Shown here piece by piece: positions 53,339 to 63,100 of a stretch of 64,000 nucleotides of DNA (positions are counted from its first letter, which is position 1; each line of letters starts with the position of its first letter). The position numbers were made by a program, and so were the translations under genes. The stretch comes from Candidatus Electrothrix communis. GTDB lineage: Bacteria > Desulfobacterota > Desulfobulbia > Desulfobulbales > Desulfobulbaceae. The notes below the pieces were generated by a model. That model made no database searches, had not been told where the DNA came from, and saw only the letters and a list, made by a program, of their open reading frames with translations. The stretch is taken from the NCBI GenBank assembly GCA_030644725.1, contig CP130629.1, positions 3,549,501-3,613,500 of the forward strand, given 5' to 3'.

Positions 53339-54733
53339 CTACTCATACTCTTCCCGATATTTCCGAACAATATACAGGGCTATGACATTCAGGATCAAGG
53401 TCACGATAAAGAGCAGAAGCCCCAGGGCAAAGGCGGCCATGGTCTTGGGGCTGTCAAATTCCTGATCCCCGACCAGCAGGGTCACGATTTGCACGGTCAC
53501 CGTGGTCACCGCTTCAAGAGGATTTGCCGTGAGGCGAGCGGAAAGCCCGGCAGCCATGACCACGATCATGGTTTCGCCGATTGCCCGTGAAACCGCGAGC
53601 AGCACTCCGCCGACAATACCGGGCAGAGCAGCAGGCAGCACCACCTGCATCACCGTCTCGTTCTTGGTCGCGCCCAATCCGTAGGAGCCATCCCGCAAGG
53701 ACTGGGGCACAGCATTGATTACGTCATCGGAAAGAGAGGAAATAAAGGGAATAATCATAATCCCCATAACTAAGCCCGCTGCCAAGGCGCTTTCCGAGGA
53801 CACATCAAGCCCGATCAGCGTTCCTGTCTGGCGAATAAAGGGCGATACAACAAGGGCGGCAAAGAAGCCGTACACCACGGTGGGAATCCCGGCCAGAATC
53901 TCCAAGAGAGGCTTCACCACAGCCCGAAAGGTATTGCCAGCGTACTCTGATAAATAGACCGCTGAAAGCAGGCCCACCGGCACGGCCACCAACATGGCAA
54001 TAGCGGTAATCATGAAGGTTCCCGCCATAACCGGTATGGCCCCAAAACTGCCGGAACTCCCGGCCTGATCGGCCCGCATGGCCATCTGGGGACTCCACTT
54101 GAGCCCGAAAAGAAAATCAGCCACGGGGATCTGCTGAAAAAAGCGGATGGATTCAAAAAGGACCGAGAGAACAATGCCGATTGTGCAGAAGATAGCCAGG
54201 GTGGAGCAGGCGATGAGGGCATAACGAATAATGCGCTCCACATGATTGCGGGCACGTAAGGCAGGCTGAATCCGGCGATAAACCACGGCAAAGGCCACAA
54301 TGGAAGCCGTCAGGATTACCAAGGCTAGGGCCACAGAGCTGATGAACTCCAAGCGGTGATAAAAATCAGCTGCGGCCTGCATGGCCGGGTCAATATCGCT
54401 GACAGCGACATGGCCTGCAACAAGGTTTTGCAGGTCATTGAGGAGCAGGTTGAGCTGATCCCCTGACAGGTTCCGCATATCCGCAGGCAGAGTGCGCAGC
54501 ACAAAGCCGGTCAGACCCCAGTCCGAAGCTGTCAGCCAGAACAGGTAGAGCAGCAGTCCGGGAATACCGCACCAGAAGGCGGTCAACAGCCCGTAATAGG
54601 TCGGCCTGGAATGCAGCCTGCTGTTGCGTCCTTCCCTTGCTTTATAGTTCAAGGCAAAGGCTTTGTCTCGTCCCTGCCGATAGGCGAGGGAACTCAGTAT
54701 CAGTAATGCTGCTGGAATATAAAAAAGTAACAT
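53339..54733 (-). CDS. pstC: Phosphate ABC permease PstC
   Basis: 464 residues; N-terminal extension with extra membrane segments and a periplasmic loop (about 75-130) before the standard permease core. EAA block: LRDGSYGLGATKNETVMQVVLPAALPGIVGGVLLAVSRAIGETMIV. Pairs with PstA to form the channel. Confidence 0.93.
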   Translation of the reverse strand: MLLFYIPAALLILSSLAYRQGRDKAFALNYKAREGRNSRLHSRPTYYGLLTAFWCGIPGLLLYLFWLTASDWGLTGFVLRTLPADMRNLSGDQLNLLLNDLQNLVAGHVAVSDIDPAMQAAADFYHRLEFISSVALALVILTASIVAFAVVYRRIQPALRARNHVERIIRYALIACSTLAIFCTIGIVLSVLFESIRFFQQIPVADFLFGLKWSPQMAMRADQAGSSGSFGAIPVMAGTFMITAIAMLVAVPVGLLSAVYLSEYAGNTFRAVVKPLLEILAGIPTVVYGFFAALVVSPFIRQTGTLIGLDVSSESALAAGLVMGIMIIPFISSLSDDVINAVPQSLRDGSYGLGATKNETVMQVVLPAALPGIVGGVLLAVSRAIGETMIVVMAAGLSARLTANPLEAVTTVTVQIVTLLVGDQEFDSPKTMAAFALGLLLFIVTLILNVIALYIVRKYREEYE

Positions 54734-54809
54734 GTCGTCTTTTATTCGGCTCGTTATCCGTCTTACGGCTCTGTTCAGGGTTCTTGTTCAGCTGAGGAAA
54801 AGGGTTCTC

Positions 54810-55463
54810 TTATTCATTCCTGACAATAGCCCCTTCAACAAGATAGATAACCTCTTCCGCAATATTGCAGGCCCGGTCGCCGATACGTTCCAAATGGCGG
54901 GACAGCAGGTACATATTCAGGAGGGCGGCAGCATGGCCGGTATCCGCATCAAGCTCCTTGACTACGGCCTTATAGGCCTTATCCCGTAAGGCATCAACCT
55001 CCTCATCTTCATGAAATATTATGCGGGCCAAATCTGCATTTTCAGTGACCAGGGCATCCAGGCTCATCTTGATCATCTCCAGCACCTTAACCGCCATCAG
55101 CCTGTAATCCACGGCAAAGGAGACCCCGCCCTTTTTATGAATAACCTGAACTCGTTTGGCAATACCGACCGCCATATCACCGATTCGTTCCAGCTCGTTG
55201 TTAATTTTGATAATGGCAACGATGAGGCGCAGATCGCTGGCCACGGGCTGATGCAGAGCCAGCACCTTGAGGCATTCCTCTTCTATCTGCACCTCCATCT
55301 GATCAATCTCGTTATCCGTGCGGATGATCTCTTCGGCCAGCTCATTATCGCCGGTTTCCAAGATAATACAGGCCTTGCGCAGGCGGTCCTCCACCAAGGC
55401 TCCGAGATCGATAAACATCTTCTTGAGTAAATCTATTTCCCGATGCAGCGTCCGGTTGATCAT
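54810..55463 (-). CDS. phoU: PhoU, phosphate signalling protein
   Basis: 217 residues from ATG 55463 (MINRTLHREIDLLKKMF); the frame extends to 55505 without a good site. Two three-helix PhoU domains with metal-binding E(I/V)D clusters (IIRTDNEIDQMEVQIEEECLKVL; FHEDEEVDALRDKAYK). It links Pst to PhoR in repressing the regulon. In this genome it heads the minus-strand operon phoU-pstC-pstA-pstS-pstB and is divergent from phoB. Confidence 0.93.
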   Translation of the reverse strand: MINRTLHREIDLLKKMFIDLGALVEDRLRKACIILETGDNELAEEIIRTDNEIDQMEVQIEEECLKVLALHQPVASDLRLIVAIIKINNELERIGDMAVGIAKRVQVIHKKGGVSFAVDYRLMAVKVLEMIKMSLDALVTENADLARIIFHEDEEVDALRDKAYKAVVKELDADTGHAAALLNMYLLSRHLERIGDRACNIAEEVIYLVEGAIVRNE

Positions 55464-55586
55464 TTTTTTATCAGGCACCCTTTTTCTCCAAAATCCTGCT
55501 GTCAAGGCAAGTCAGAAATGAATCCGTTTGTTGTTCTTTTTCCCGCGCAAATTTTACTGATAGTACCGAGTGCTGATTACAGCTCG

Positions 55587-55613
55587 GTTAGCGTATTGTT
55601 AGGATCGTGTTAG
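55587..55613. promoter_or_regulatory. Pho box: three 11-bp-spaced repeats
   Basis: GTTAG cores at 55587, 55598 and 55609, each exactly one helical turn apart, in the divergent phoU/phoB gap. On the minus strand this reads CTAACA-N5-CTAACA-N5-CTAACC, close in layout to PhoP/PhoB boxes. It probably controls both directions. Confidence 0.7.
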
Positions 55614-55692
55614 CCGCCTGTTTTTTGTTTGCAAGGATCGCGTGAACTGCGTACTTATATCGGTATGAATCGACAACAAAGAGAGGGGAGCT

Positions 55693-56388
55693 GTGAGCAA
55701 AGCGAATATATTAGTGGTGGAAGATGACATGGATATCCAGCAGCTGGTCAGCTATCACCTGATCAGATCTGGATACAATGTCAGTTGCGCGGACAGCGGC
55801 GAGCAGGCATTGCAGCTCTTGGCTGAAGAGAACATCTCCGCAGTTATTCTGGACCTGATGCTGCCCGGAAAAAACGGGATGGAAGTCTGTGCCGACATCA
55901 GAGAAGATCCTGAGAATCAGCACCTCCCGGTTATCATGCTGACCGCCTTGGGCGAAGAAAGTGATATCGTGGCCGGTCTGGACGGCGGTGCTGATGATTA
56001 CGTAACCAAGCCCTTTAGCCCGAAAGTGCTGATGGCCAGGGTCGAGGCCATCATGCGCAGAGATATTGACAAGAAAACAACGGATTCCGAGACGGAAGAG
56101 GTCATCGCGATCCATGATCTCCGCATCACGCCACGGCGGCACGAAGTCCTTGTTGCCGGCAAACCGGTCCAGCTGACCACGACCGAATTCACTATTCTGC
56201 TGATGCTGGCCCGCAGGCCGGGCTGGGTCTTCAGCAGGCAGCAGATTATTGATCAGGTCCGGGGTTATGATTATTCCGTCACCCCCAGAGCCGTGGACGT
56301 GCAGATCTTCGGGCTGAGGAAAAAGCTGGACAAAACCGGAAAAAACATCGAAACCGTCCGGGGTATCGGGTATCGGCTCAAGGAGTAG
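55693..56388 (+). CDS. phoB: PhoB response regulator
   Basis: 231 residues. REC domain with acidic pocket (VVEDDMD) and phosphoacceptor Asp54 (VILDLMLPGKNG), conserved Thr and Lys (MLTALGEE; DYVTKPFSP); OmpR/PhoB winged helix (LTTTEFTILLMLARRPGWVFSRQQI; VDVQIFGLRKKLDK). GTG start with GAGGGGAG upstream. One base separates it from phoR. Context with pst and Pho boxes makes the assignment firm. Confidence 0.95.
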   Translation: MSKANILVVEDDMDIQQLVSYHLIRSGYNVSCADSGEQALQLLAEENISAVILDLMLPGKNGMEVCADIREDPENQHLPVIMLTALGEESDIVAGLDGGADDYVTKPFSPKVLMARVEAIMRRDIDKKTTDSETEEVIAIHDLRITPRRHEVLVAGKPVQLTTTEFTILLMLARRPGWVFSRQQIIDQVRGYDYSVTPRAVDVQIFGLRKKLDKTGKNIETVRGIGYRLKE

Positions 56389-56389
56389 A

Positions 56390-58204
56390 ATGATGCGCCG
56401 CCGCCCCCTGTTTTGGCAGATATTTCCGGTCAGCCTGCTGATCAGCCTTTGTACGGTCCTGGCGGTCAGCTGGTTTGCCACCACAACCTTTAAGACGTTT
56501 TATTATGATCAGATGGTCGTGGATATTGAGGCTAGGGCCTTGCTGCTGGAGCAAAAAATCTTGGACCTTGTCCTGGACTCCCCGGATGCCCTCCAGGACT
56601 TCTGCCGTCAGGCCGGACGACGCGCTCATACCCGTATCACCGTGGTCGGACCGTACGGAGCGGTGCTGGCCGACTCCAACGAAGACCCGCAACGCATGGA
56701 AAAGCACGGGAAGCGTCCTGAGATCACCAAGGCGTACAGCGGGCAAACCGGCTCGTCCCTCCGATTTTCCACAACACTGCACCGTGACATGCTCTATGTC
56801 GCCATTCCGCTGCGCCTCAGTTCTGCCGATCATGCCGATAAAACGGGTGCGCTGCGATTATCGGTTCCTGCCACGGCCCTGAATACGGTTCTGGGAACCA
56901 TCCGCAACCGGGTTGTTCTGGCCTCCCTCCTGACGATCCTGCTGGCAGCAGTCTTTTCCCGCCAACTGGCCCTGCGCATCAGTCGCCCCCTGGAAGAAAT
57001 TAAACGAGGAGCGGAACAGCTTTCTTCAGGAGAAAAGACCCGACTCGTTAATCCCCACGAACACGGCCTCTCTCTTGAGATGAGCGGCCTGATTATTTCG
57101 CTGAATCGGATGGCGGAGCAGCTTATGGAGCGCATCCTCCTGACCTGTCGTCAGCATAATGAGCTGGAGGCTGTTTTCTCCTCCATGACCGAGGCGGTGG
57201 TTGCTGTGGATGCTGAAGAATGTGTAATCCGCCTGAATCGAGCGGCTGGCCTTCTCTTCCGCATTGACCCGCAAATCGGCAAAGACAAGCCGGTGCAAGG
57301 GATGTTGCGCAACCCTGAACTCATGGAGATGATCCGAGGCACCTTACGCAATAATAACTGTGCTGCCGCCGAGGTGGAACTCTTTGACGGCCAACAGCGG
57401 ACCATCCTGGAAGTACGGGTCGTTCCTTTGCAGGATAATGAGCAACAGCCCATCGGGGCTTTGATGGTGATGGATGATGTCACCCGCATCAATCGTCTGG
57501 AAAATGTGCGCCGGGAGTTTGTCGCGAATGTGTCCCATGAACTCAAGACACCGATCACTGTGATCAAGGGTTATGTGGAAACCCTGCTTGACGGCGGCGT
57601 AGCTGCCCATGAGGACGGAAACAAATTTTTGCAGATTGTTTTGCGGCAGGCCGGGCGGCTGGATGCCATTATCGATGATCTGTTGAGCCTCTCCCGAATT
57701 GAAAATACGGCCAACAGTCACAAGACCTCGCTTGATCTTGCTTTGAAAGAACTGTATCCGACCCTGCATGCGGCCTTACAGACCTGTAAACTCAAGGCGG
57801 ACGAACAACAAATACGCTTGGATCTCCAGTGCCCGCCCGATCTCAAGGCGATACATAACCCGGCCCTGCTGGAAGAAGCTGTGATCAATCTGCTCAACAA
57901 TGCCGTTACCTACAGCCCCTCCGGTTCAAGCGTTTTTGTTCGGGCGGAATCCCGGCAGGAGAGCGGCAAGAAACAATGGGTCGAAATTGCGGTCGAGGAT
58001 AAAGGATGCGGCATCCGAAAGGAGCATCTGGACAGAATTTTTGAACGATTTTATCGCTGCGATAAGGCACGGAGCAGAGAAAACGGCGGCACCGGCTTGG
58101 GCTTGGCTATTGTCAAGCATATTGCCCAGAGCCAGAGAGGAACCGTTGAGGTGGAAAGCCACTTTGGCAGGGGATCAACCTTTACCCTGAACCTGCCGGG
58201 ATGA
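56390..58204 (+). CDS. phoR: PhoR sensor histidine kinase
   Basis: 604 residues. First transmembrane helix near 10-30, an extracytoplasmic domain, a second helix near 170-190, HAMP (LALRISRPLEEIKRGAEQL), PAS (LEAVFSSMTEAVVAVDAEECVIRLN), HisKA with His about 383 (NVSHELKTPITVIKGYVETLL) and HATPase_c (NLLNNAVTYSPSGS; DKGCGI; GGTGLGLAIVKHI). The large periplasmic domain is unlike E. coli PhoR but common outside the Gammaproteobacteria. Two consecutive ATG codons (56390, 56393). Confidence 0.95.
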   Translation: MMRRRPLFWQIFPVSLLISLCTVLAVSWFATTTFKTFYYDQMVVDIEARALLLEQKILDLVLDSPDALQDFCRQAGRRAHTRITVVGPYGAVLADSNEDPQRMEKHGKRPEITKAYSGQTGSSLRFSTTLHRDMLYVAIPLRLSSADHADKTGALRLSVPATALNTVLGTIRNRVVLASLLTILLAAVFSRQLALRISRPLEEIKRGAEQLSSGEKTRLVNPHEHGLSLEMSGLIISLNRMAEQLMERILLTCRQHNELEAVFSSMTEAVVAVDAEECVIRLNRAAGLLFRIDPQIGKDKPVQGMLRNPELMEMIRGTLRNNNCAAAEVELFDGQQRTILEVRVVPLQDNEQQPIGALMVMDDVTRINRLENVRREFVANVSHELKTPITVIKGYVETLLDGGVAAHEDGNKFLQIVLRQAGRLDAIIDDLLSLSRIENTANSHKTSLDLALKELYPTLHAALQTCKLKADEQQIRLDLQCPPDLKAIHNPALLEEAVINLLNNAVTYSPSGSSVFVRAESRQESGKKQWVEIAVEDKGCGIRKEHLDRIFERFYRCDKARSRENGGTGLGLAIVKHIAQSQRGTVEVESHFGRGSTFTLNLPG

Positions 58205-58221
58205 TGTTTTTTCTCCCTATA

Positions 58222-58331
58222 TTTGATAGTCTGGCAAAAAGTCGGAAAACGTCAAGTCGTCAACTACAACTCAATGAGTTACGAAGCGATTTTGCTCAAA
58301 TTTGGACTTCTTGCGTAACCATCTATTTTAG
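58222..58331. repeat. 110-bp imperfect palindromic repeat, copy A
   Basis: Ends are inverted (GCAAAAAGTC near 58234 with GACTTCTTGC near 58305), and the middle contains CTCAATGAGTT. The same element, 110 bp, recurs at 59524-59633. It looks like a MITE or RAYT-mobilised palindrome, just downstream of phoR. Confidence 0.8.
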
Positions 58332-58334
58332 CTA

Positions 58335-58371
58335 GGCACGATCCGTTCATAGCCCCATTCACCGTTTTTCT
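58335..58371 (-). pseudogene. Fragment homologous to the alpha-2-macroglobulin gene
   Basis: About 35 bp match the coding sequence at 46806-46842 with two differences, and translate to KNGEWGYERIV as there. The fragment abuts the left end of the IS element. It indicates a lost second gene copy or captured DNA. Confidence 0.6.
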
Positions 58372-58468
58372 GGCACTGGTTCCGTATGATTACCAGTATA
58401 TGTAGCTAATATTTAGTTGATTAATGTGCAAGCTAGTGTTAGTCTCTACCTGAAAAAAGGAGACTAAT

Positions 58469-59893
58469 ATGAGCTTTATTAATAATCATTGTCCTGAATG
58501 TGAAGGGACTTCATACCGGATTTTAAAAAATATGTAATTCGTTGCGGGGAAGAACGCCAACTTTATAAATGTAATGATTGCGATTCTTGTTTTTCAGAAA
58601 CAAGACATACGATACTGGAAGGGTTGAAAACCCCTGTTTTTCGAATCATAATGATATTGACCGCATTAAGTGAAGGCCTGGGCATCAATGCGGCAACAAG
58701 GGTTTTTTCTGTTGGAAAAAACAGTATTTATCGTTGGCAGAATCGATTATCATCGTTACAACAGACCTTAATGCTGTATTCATTGTGTCAACAATTTATT
58801 CAATTAATTGTTGAAGGTGATGAGCTGTATACCAAAATCGGCAAAAACGTTCCGCCAAGCGAATCTGAATGATGGACCATAGTCTTAATGGATAGAGTGT
58901 CTCGTTTTATTTGGGCGTTAGAGTGTGGAAAAAGGGATGAACGGCTGTTCAAAACAGCAATGCGTATATTGCTTAAACAGGCCCCTGACATGCTTTTCCG
59001 GCCAATGGCTTAATTGTATAATTTTACGAAAGAAAAAAAGGACATTTAAAATCTTTCCCCGACATTCTGAGCCCTTTTCTTCATTTTAAGAATTTTGTAA
59101 TAGGTTGAATTCTTAACTTTTTTCTCTATTATCCGAAAGGGCTCTATCATAAACCAAGAATATCCGGGGTGCGGATCAACGGCTTATGGAAATAACAACC
59201 CTCATCTTCCTGAACAACCTGAACGATGTCGGGTCATTGTACCTTATGTCCATTTTACAGAAAGGTTGTCAGGGTCCTGTTAAAGGCATAAGGAAGACAG
59301 ATGATCTCACACTCTTGACTGATGGTGAACGACGTTATGGAAATATATTATTTGAAATTTGTTATGAACTTTTGAAAACGGGAAAGAGGGGGCGTCCTCG
59401 TAAGACCCTGAAGAAAGGCGTTAAGGTAAGAGTTAAGAATAAAGGGTCGCAAAAAAAGAAACCTGGACGCAAGCGAAAAAAATATCAAGCTCCACAATCA
59501 GAGCATCCCGATACAACTCAAAATATGATGGTCTGGTAAAAAGTCAGGAATTGCGTTTTTGATGACGACAATTCAATGAGTTGCGATGCGAAAAAAGGGT
59601 TTTTGGGACTTTTTACGAATCCATCAAATATAGAAAATCCTGATATTCATGCAAATCATGTGGAAGGATTCAATGCCGCTCTCAGGAGAATGTGCTCGGC
59701 TTTCCGTAGAAAAACTAATACTTACGCTAAAAAAGTTGAAAGACTTCAGGACCGGTTGAGTGTGATATGGATAATTCACAATTTTGTTCGCGTCCATTAC
59801 ACCACCAAAGAAGTTCCGGCGGTAACGTTAGGTGTTATTGAAGAAGGGTTGACCCTTGAAGATATTTTGAGATTAAAAGGAGTTAACAGCTGA
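58469..59893 (+). pseudogene. IS1-family (single-ORF type) transposase, broken
   Basis: Translating across frames: zinc finger MSFINNHCPECEGTSYRILK, frameshift near 58533, YVIRCGEERQLYKCNDCDSCF, helix-turn-helix GLGINAATRVFSVGKNSIYRWQ, catalytic start VEGDELYTKIGKNVPPSES, a TGA (58870-58872), TIVLMDRVSRFIWALECGKRDE, further shifts, ERRYGNILFEICYELLKTG, a palindrome insertion (59524-59633), and a C-terminal HANHVEGFNAALRRMCSAFRRKTNTYAKK. The DDE transposase is clearly inactive. Ribosome site AAAGGAG is intact at the start. Confidence 0.85.
59524..59633. repeat. 110-bp imperfect palindromic repeat, copy B (inserted in the transposase)
   Basis: Same unit as 58222-58331; here the terminal inverted repeat GTAAAAAGTC/GACTTTTTAC is perfect. 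It splits the transposase reading frame after HPDTTQN, so it moved in after the IS arrived. Confidence 0.8.
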
Positions 59894-59912
59894 GTCAAGC
59901 GGAACCAGTGCC

Positions 59913-59979
59913 GATAAAAGAGGTAGTTTTCATCGGCAAAGAAACAGGCTTGGCGGTTATTTCCGCGTTGGATGATGTG
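59913..59979 (-). pseudogene. Fragment of REP-associated tyrosine transposase (RAYT)
   Basis: Minus-strand reading HIIQRGNNRQACFFADENYLFY is the characteristic N-terminal part of Y1/IS200-like RAYT proteins (HUH-related family). It ends at the right boundary of the IS, which seems to have interrupted or truncated it. RAYTs mobilise palindromic REPs, which fits the hairpins nearby. Confidence 0.65.
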
Positions 59980-60029
59980 TCCCCTATTTTTCTAATTTTA
60001 CTAAGTTGTGTCTGCCAACTTATGAGGAA

Positions 60030-60084
60030 ACGCTCTGGTACTTCAACAGGTTCATGCATTGAAAATGTCAAAGTACCAGAGCGT
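60030..60084. repeat. Long inverted repeat
   Basis: ACGCTCTGGTACTT (60030-60043) and AAGTACCAGAGCGT (60071-60084) are perfectly complementary with a 27-nt spacer, next to the RAYT fragment. Probably a REP/MITE hairpin. Confidence 0.7.
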
Positions 60085-60135
60085 TCCCTCCCCACATTAA
60101 CAGCCGTTGTTGCTTACCTGCACTATCTAGGGCAA

Positions 60136-60164
60136 CCCAACTTCCGCGCCATGCGGAAGTTGGG
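60136..60164 (-). terminator. Perfect 12-bp hairpin after the subtilase gene
   Basis: CCCAACTTCCGC (60136-60147) and GCGGAAGTTGGG (60153-60164) with a 5-nt loop, 9 bp after the stop of the minus-strand protease. Likely terminator or REP. Confidence 0.8.
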
Positions 60165-60172
60165 GGTAAGGT

Positions 60173-63100
60173 TTAATTGTTAAGGAGCAACATGAGTATG
60201 GGGGCAATTACCATCGGTTTCTGCCCGGATCGGATGCACATATTATCCAGCGGAGCAAAAGTCCCTGATGGATCCTCCCAGTAAATGCTGCGAATGCCAG
60301 CACCGGCCAAGGTTTGCGGTCCGGCGGGCTGTCCTCCGTAGGTGTCGGTTTGCGAGAAGGAATCCACAATTGCACCGCTACTGTCACGCGCCTCTACTGA
60401 AATTTCACCAATATTTCCACCGTAGTTGAAGGTGATGGACTCGACGTTAAAGTTAAAAAATATTTCGGCCGAGCGACTGGTATTGAGGATGTTAAATACA
60501 TTGCCGGACGAACCAGCCAAGGCCTGTTCTGGATCCGAGCTTGACGTGATCTCAACGGTTCCTGTGGCACTGATTGTGCCGGAGCCAGTGGCAAGCGGAG
60601 TCGTGTCAAGAGTACTGCCAGTTGCAACCGTGTCGGCGTTGAGCCGGACGTCCGGTGCCTGAATATAGTACATCTCCACCCGTGAAAAAGCGTTCACATT
60701 CTCTTCCCAGAGATCCCGCGCCTGGGTCGTATTCACGTTGTACTGCATTCCCATGCGCTTGAGGGTGACGGATTGACCAAGAATCGTTGTTGTGAATTCG
60801 TTGGAGCTCGCATACGAATTCCTCATTGTTGTGGTGCCTGCGGCTCCGAGGATTCCGATAATGTCACCTTGGCGAACCGGTATGGCGGTATGAATGATAC
60901 TCTTACCTTCAACCCCGACACGACGAAACAGGGAAACGAACGCATTGGTGTTCGCATCAATAGAGTCCTGCTGGCCGGGATCATCCATAGATTGTGAAGA
61001 ACCGTCTGCATAATTAGGTGGTGGATTATCGAAACGTACGACCTCGACGTTTTGTACGCCAGCATTGCTCTCGTCCGGGACACGCAGCCCAGTGATCAGG
61101 AAATCAGTCGGGGCCGTGAACCAGTACCCGCGGGTTACGTTGGAGCTGAATGTTGTGTTAAAGTCTTGAAGCTTCGTTGGCGTTGCGCCAGAACACGGGG
61201 TAATAGCCAAGCTCTCCCAGCCGTTGGCAACGGTTAATCCGTCGAAAGTCACGTTGGTAATGAACGTAGCTGCACCGCTGCTGGTGTTAATGGTATAAAT
61301 CGCTCCGCCGGAGGTGATGGCATAGAGCGTATCTCCCAAAAAGGCGAGGCCCGATTGCGCGCTGACATCGTCCAGCCCAAGCGAACCGACCAATGTAGCG
61401 TTGCCGTTGGACAGGTTCACCGTGTAGAGTGAATCAGTGGTGATCCAATCTGTAGCGAACGCTGTGCCGTCGCCACGAATCGCCAGACCGTCCAAATATA
61501 TACTCGTTGTGCCAACCGCTACCGTACTGCCGGTCTGCGGGTTGACCTTGTACAGCGTTGTATTTCCTGAGACTCCGTTGACATTATACAGCATGCCGTT
61601 ATCTGCATTATAGGCCAAACCGGCATCATTGCCGTTACGTGTCCCGGTGGAACCGATCAGCGCTCCGGGAGGAGAACCGACATTCCACAGTTCCTCAACA
61701 GTTCCGCCGATTGCGTATACTGTTCCCTTGGGACCTATACTCATCCCTTCGGCATCGCCAAAAGACATCGCGTCGCCCATGGCTTTCGCCCGTCCGGTGC
61801 GCAGGTTAATCCGGTAGAGCTTGTCATCGCCGTTGGACTGGATCGAATAGGCATAAGGCCCCGGCTCATCATTCGGGGTGTAATGAACCGTTCCGTTCCA
61901 AGTGCGTGGAGTATACGTTCCAGCGAATGGATAGGCTATACCCACACCGGTGTTGATTTGGATTTCTCCGTTATCAAAGCTTTCACTACCGTTCGTGTAC
62001 TGCATAAAGCCTGAGGGTGTACCTATATCTGTGATATAGATACCATAGGTTTCTCCCGCATTGATGGTCAGACCGCCGATATCCGCGAAAGCGGCAACAC
62101 CTGTGCCGTTGGCTTGGATCGTGTCGGTCCCCAGCAATGTCCAAGCTCCTGCATTGGCTTCATTGCCTGCATAACCGCCTGGGGTGGTGTACACCTCAAT
62201 GGTTACCGGGTTGGTGATCTCGGAATGGGGAATATCAAATCCGGAAATGGTTATTGTTTCATGGGCGGTGATGTCGAACATGGCTCCGTTTTGGCTGTTC
62301 CCACCCCGGTACGTGGTTTTGAGTGATCCAGATTCAGTACCGCCGGTCACCCAGAGCGCATAGTCCGCATCTGTTGCTGTTGTTTCAACATGCGCATCCT
62401 GGACAACTGCGTCGGCGAAAATTTGAACATACCATTGCCCGGCCTCGGGATTGGGGATAAAAACATTTTCAACGGTATCTTTGGTGTTAGACGACCCGCC
62501 GGAGGTAGAAACATTTCCTGCTGTCAAACCATTGTTGCCCCAATAGACGATTCCGCTGGGTGACGTGACCTTTAACGAAAGATCGTTGATACGGTGCAGC
62601 GCAGCACTGGTTGTACCTTCTGGATCCATATAGGTCATGGTTACGTTTAAATCGGGTTCCCCGGATGCAACCTTAATGATATGGAGTTTATTTTGCCCCT
62701 GTGCTAAGATGTTGGACTCGTTCACATAGAAGGTTTTGGCTCGGAGATCGTAAAGATTTTCCAAATCCGGCATACCCCAGCCCTGGACGTATCGATCAAT
62801 ACTGCCCGGTAAGGTTCTTGCTGTTCCTGGTGTCCAATCGTAGCGGTAGGCTGTGTTGATCAATGCGGCCTTGGCTAGCATTGCTTTGGGCCGGTTACTG
62901 AACACTGTGCCGCTGCCCGAGGTCAGCATGCCAGACCCTTCCCAGGTATTCTCATGCCACATCTGATGAAATAGGCCCATATGTCCGGCGACCGTCGGTG
63001 TGGCACCACTGGTTCCTCCGAAATTAGTGTACGACGTGTTGCTGTTGTTGTTGGCGGCCAAGGTCTGGTCGTAGAAAAAACATAGATCAGGCTTAATTCG

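Larger units (their letters stand above)
58372..59912 (+). mobile_element. Decayed IS1-family insertion sequence
   Basis: Bounded by a perfect 13-bp inverted repeat, GGCACTGGTTCCG at 58372-58384 and its complement at 59900-59912. Contains one broken transposase gene. No clear target-site duplication is visible. A palindromic repeat is nested inside it. Confidence 0.7.

Noticed and set aside
59908-60183. 91-residue plus-strand frame right of the IS element
   Set aside because: It spans two hairpins and a RAYT fragment encoded on the other strand; no coding signal.
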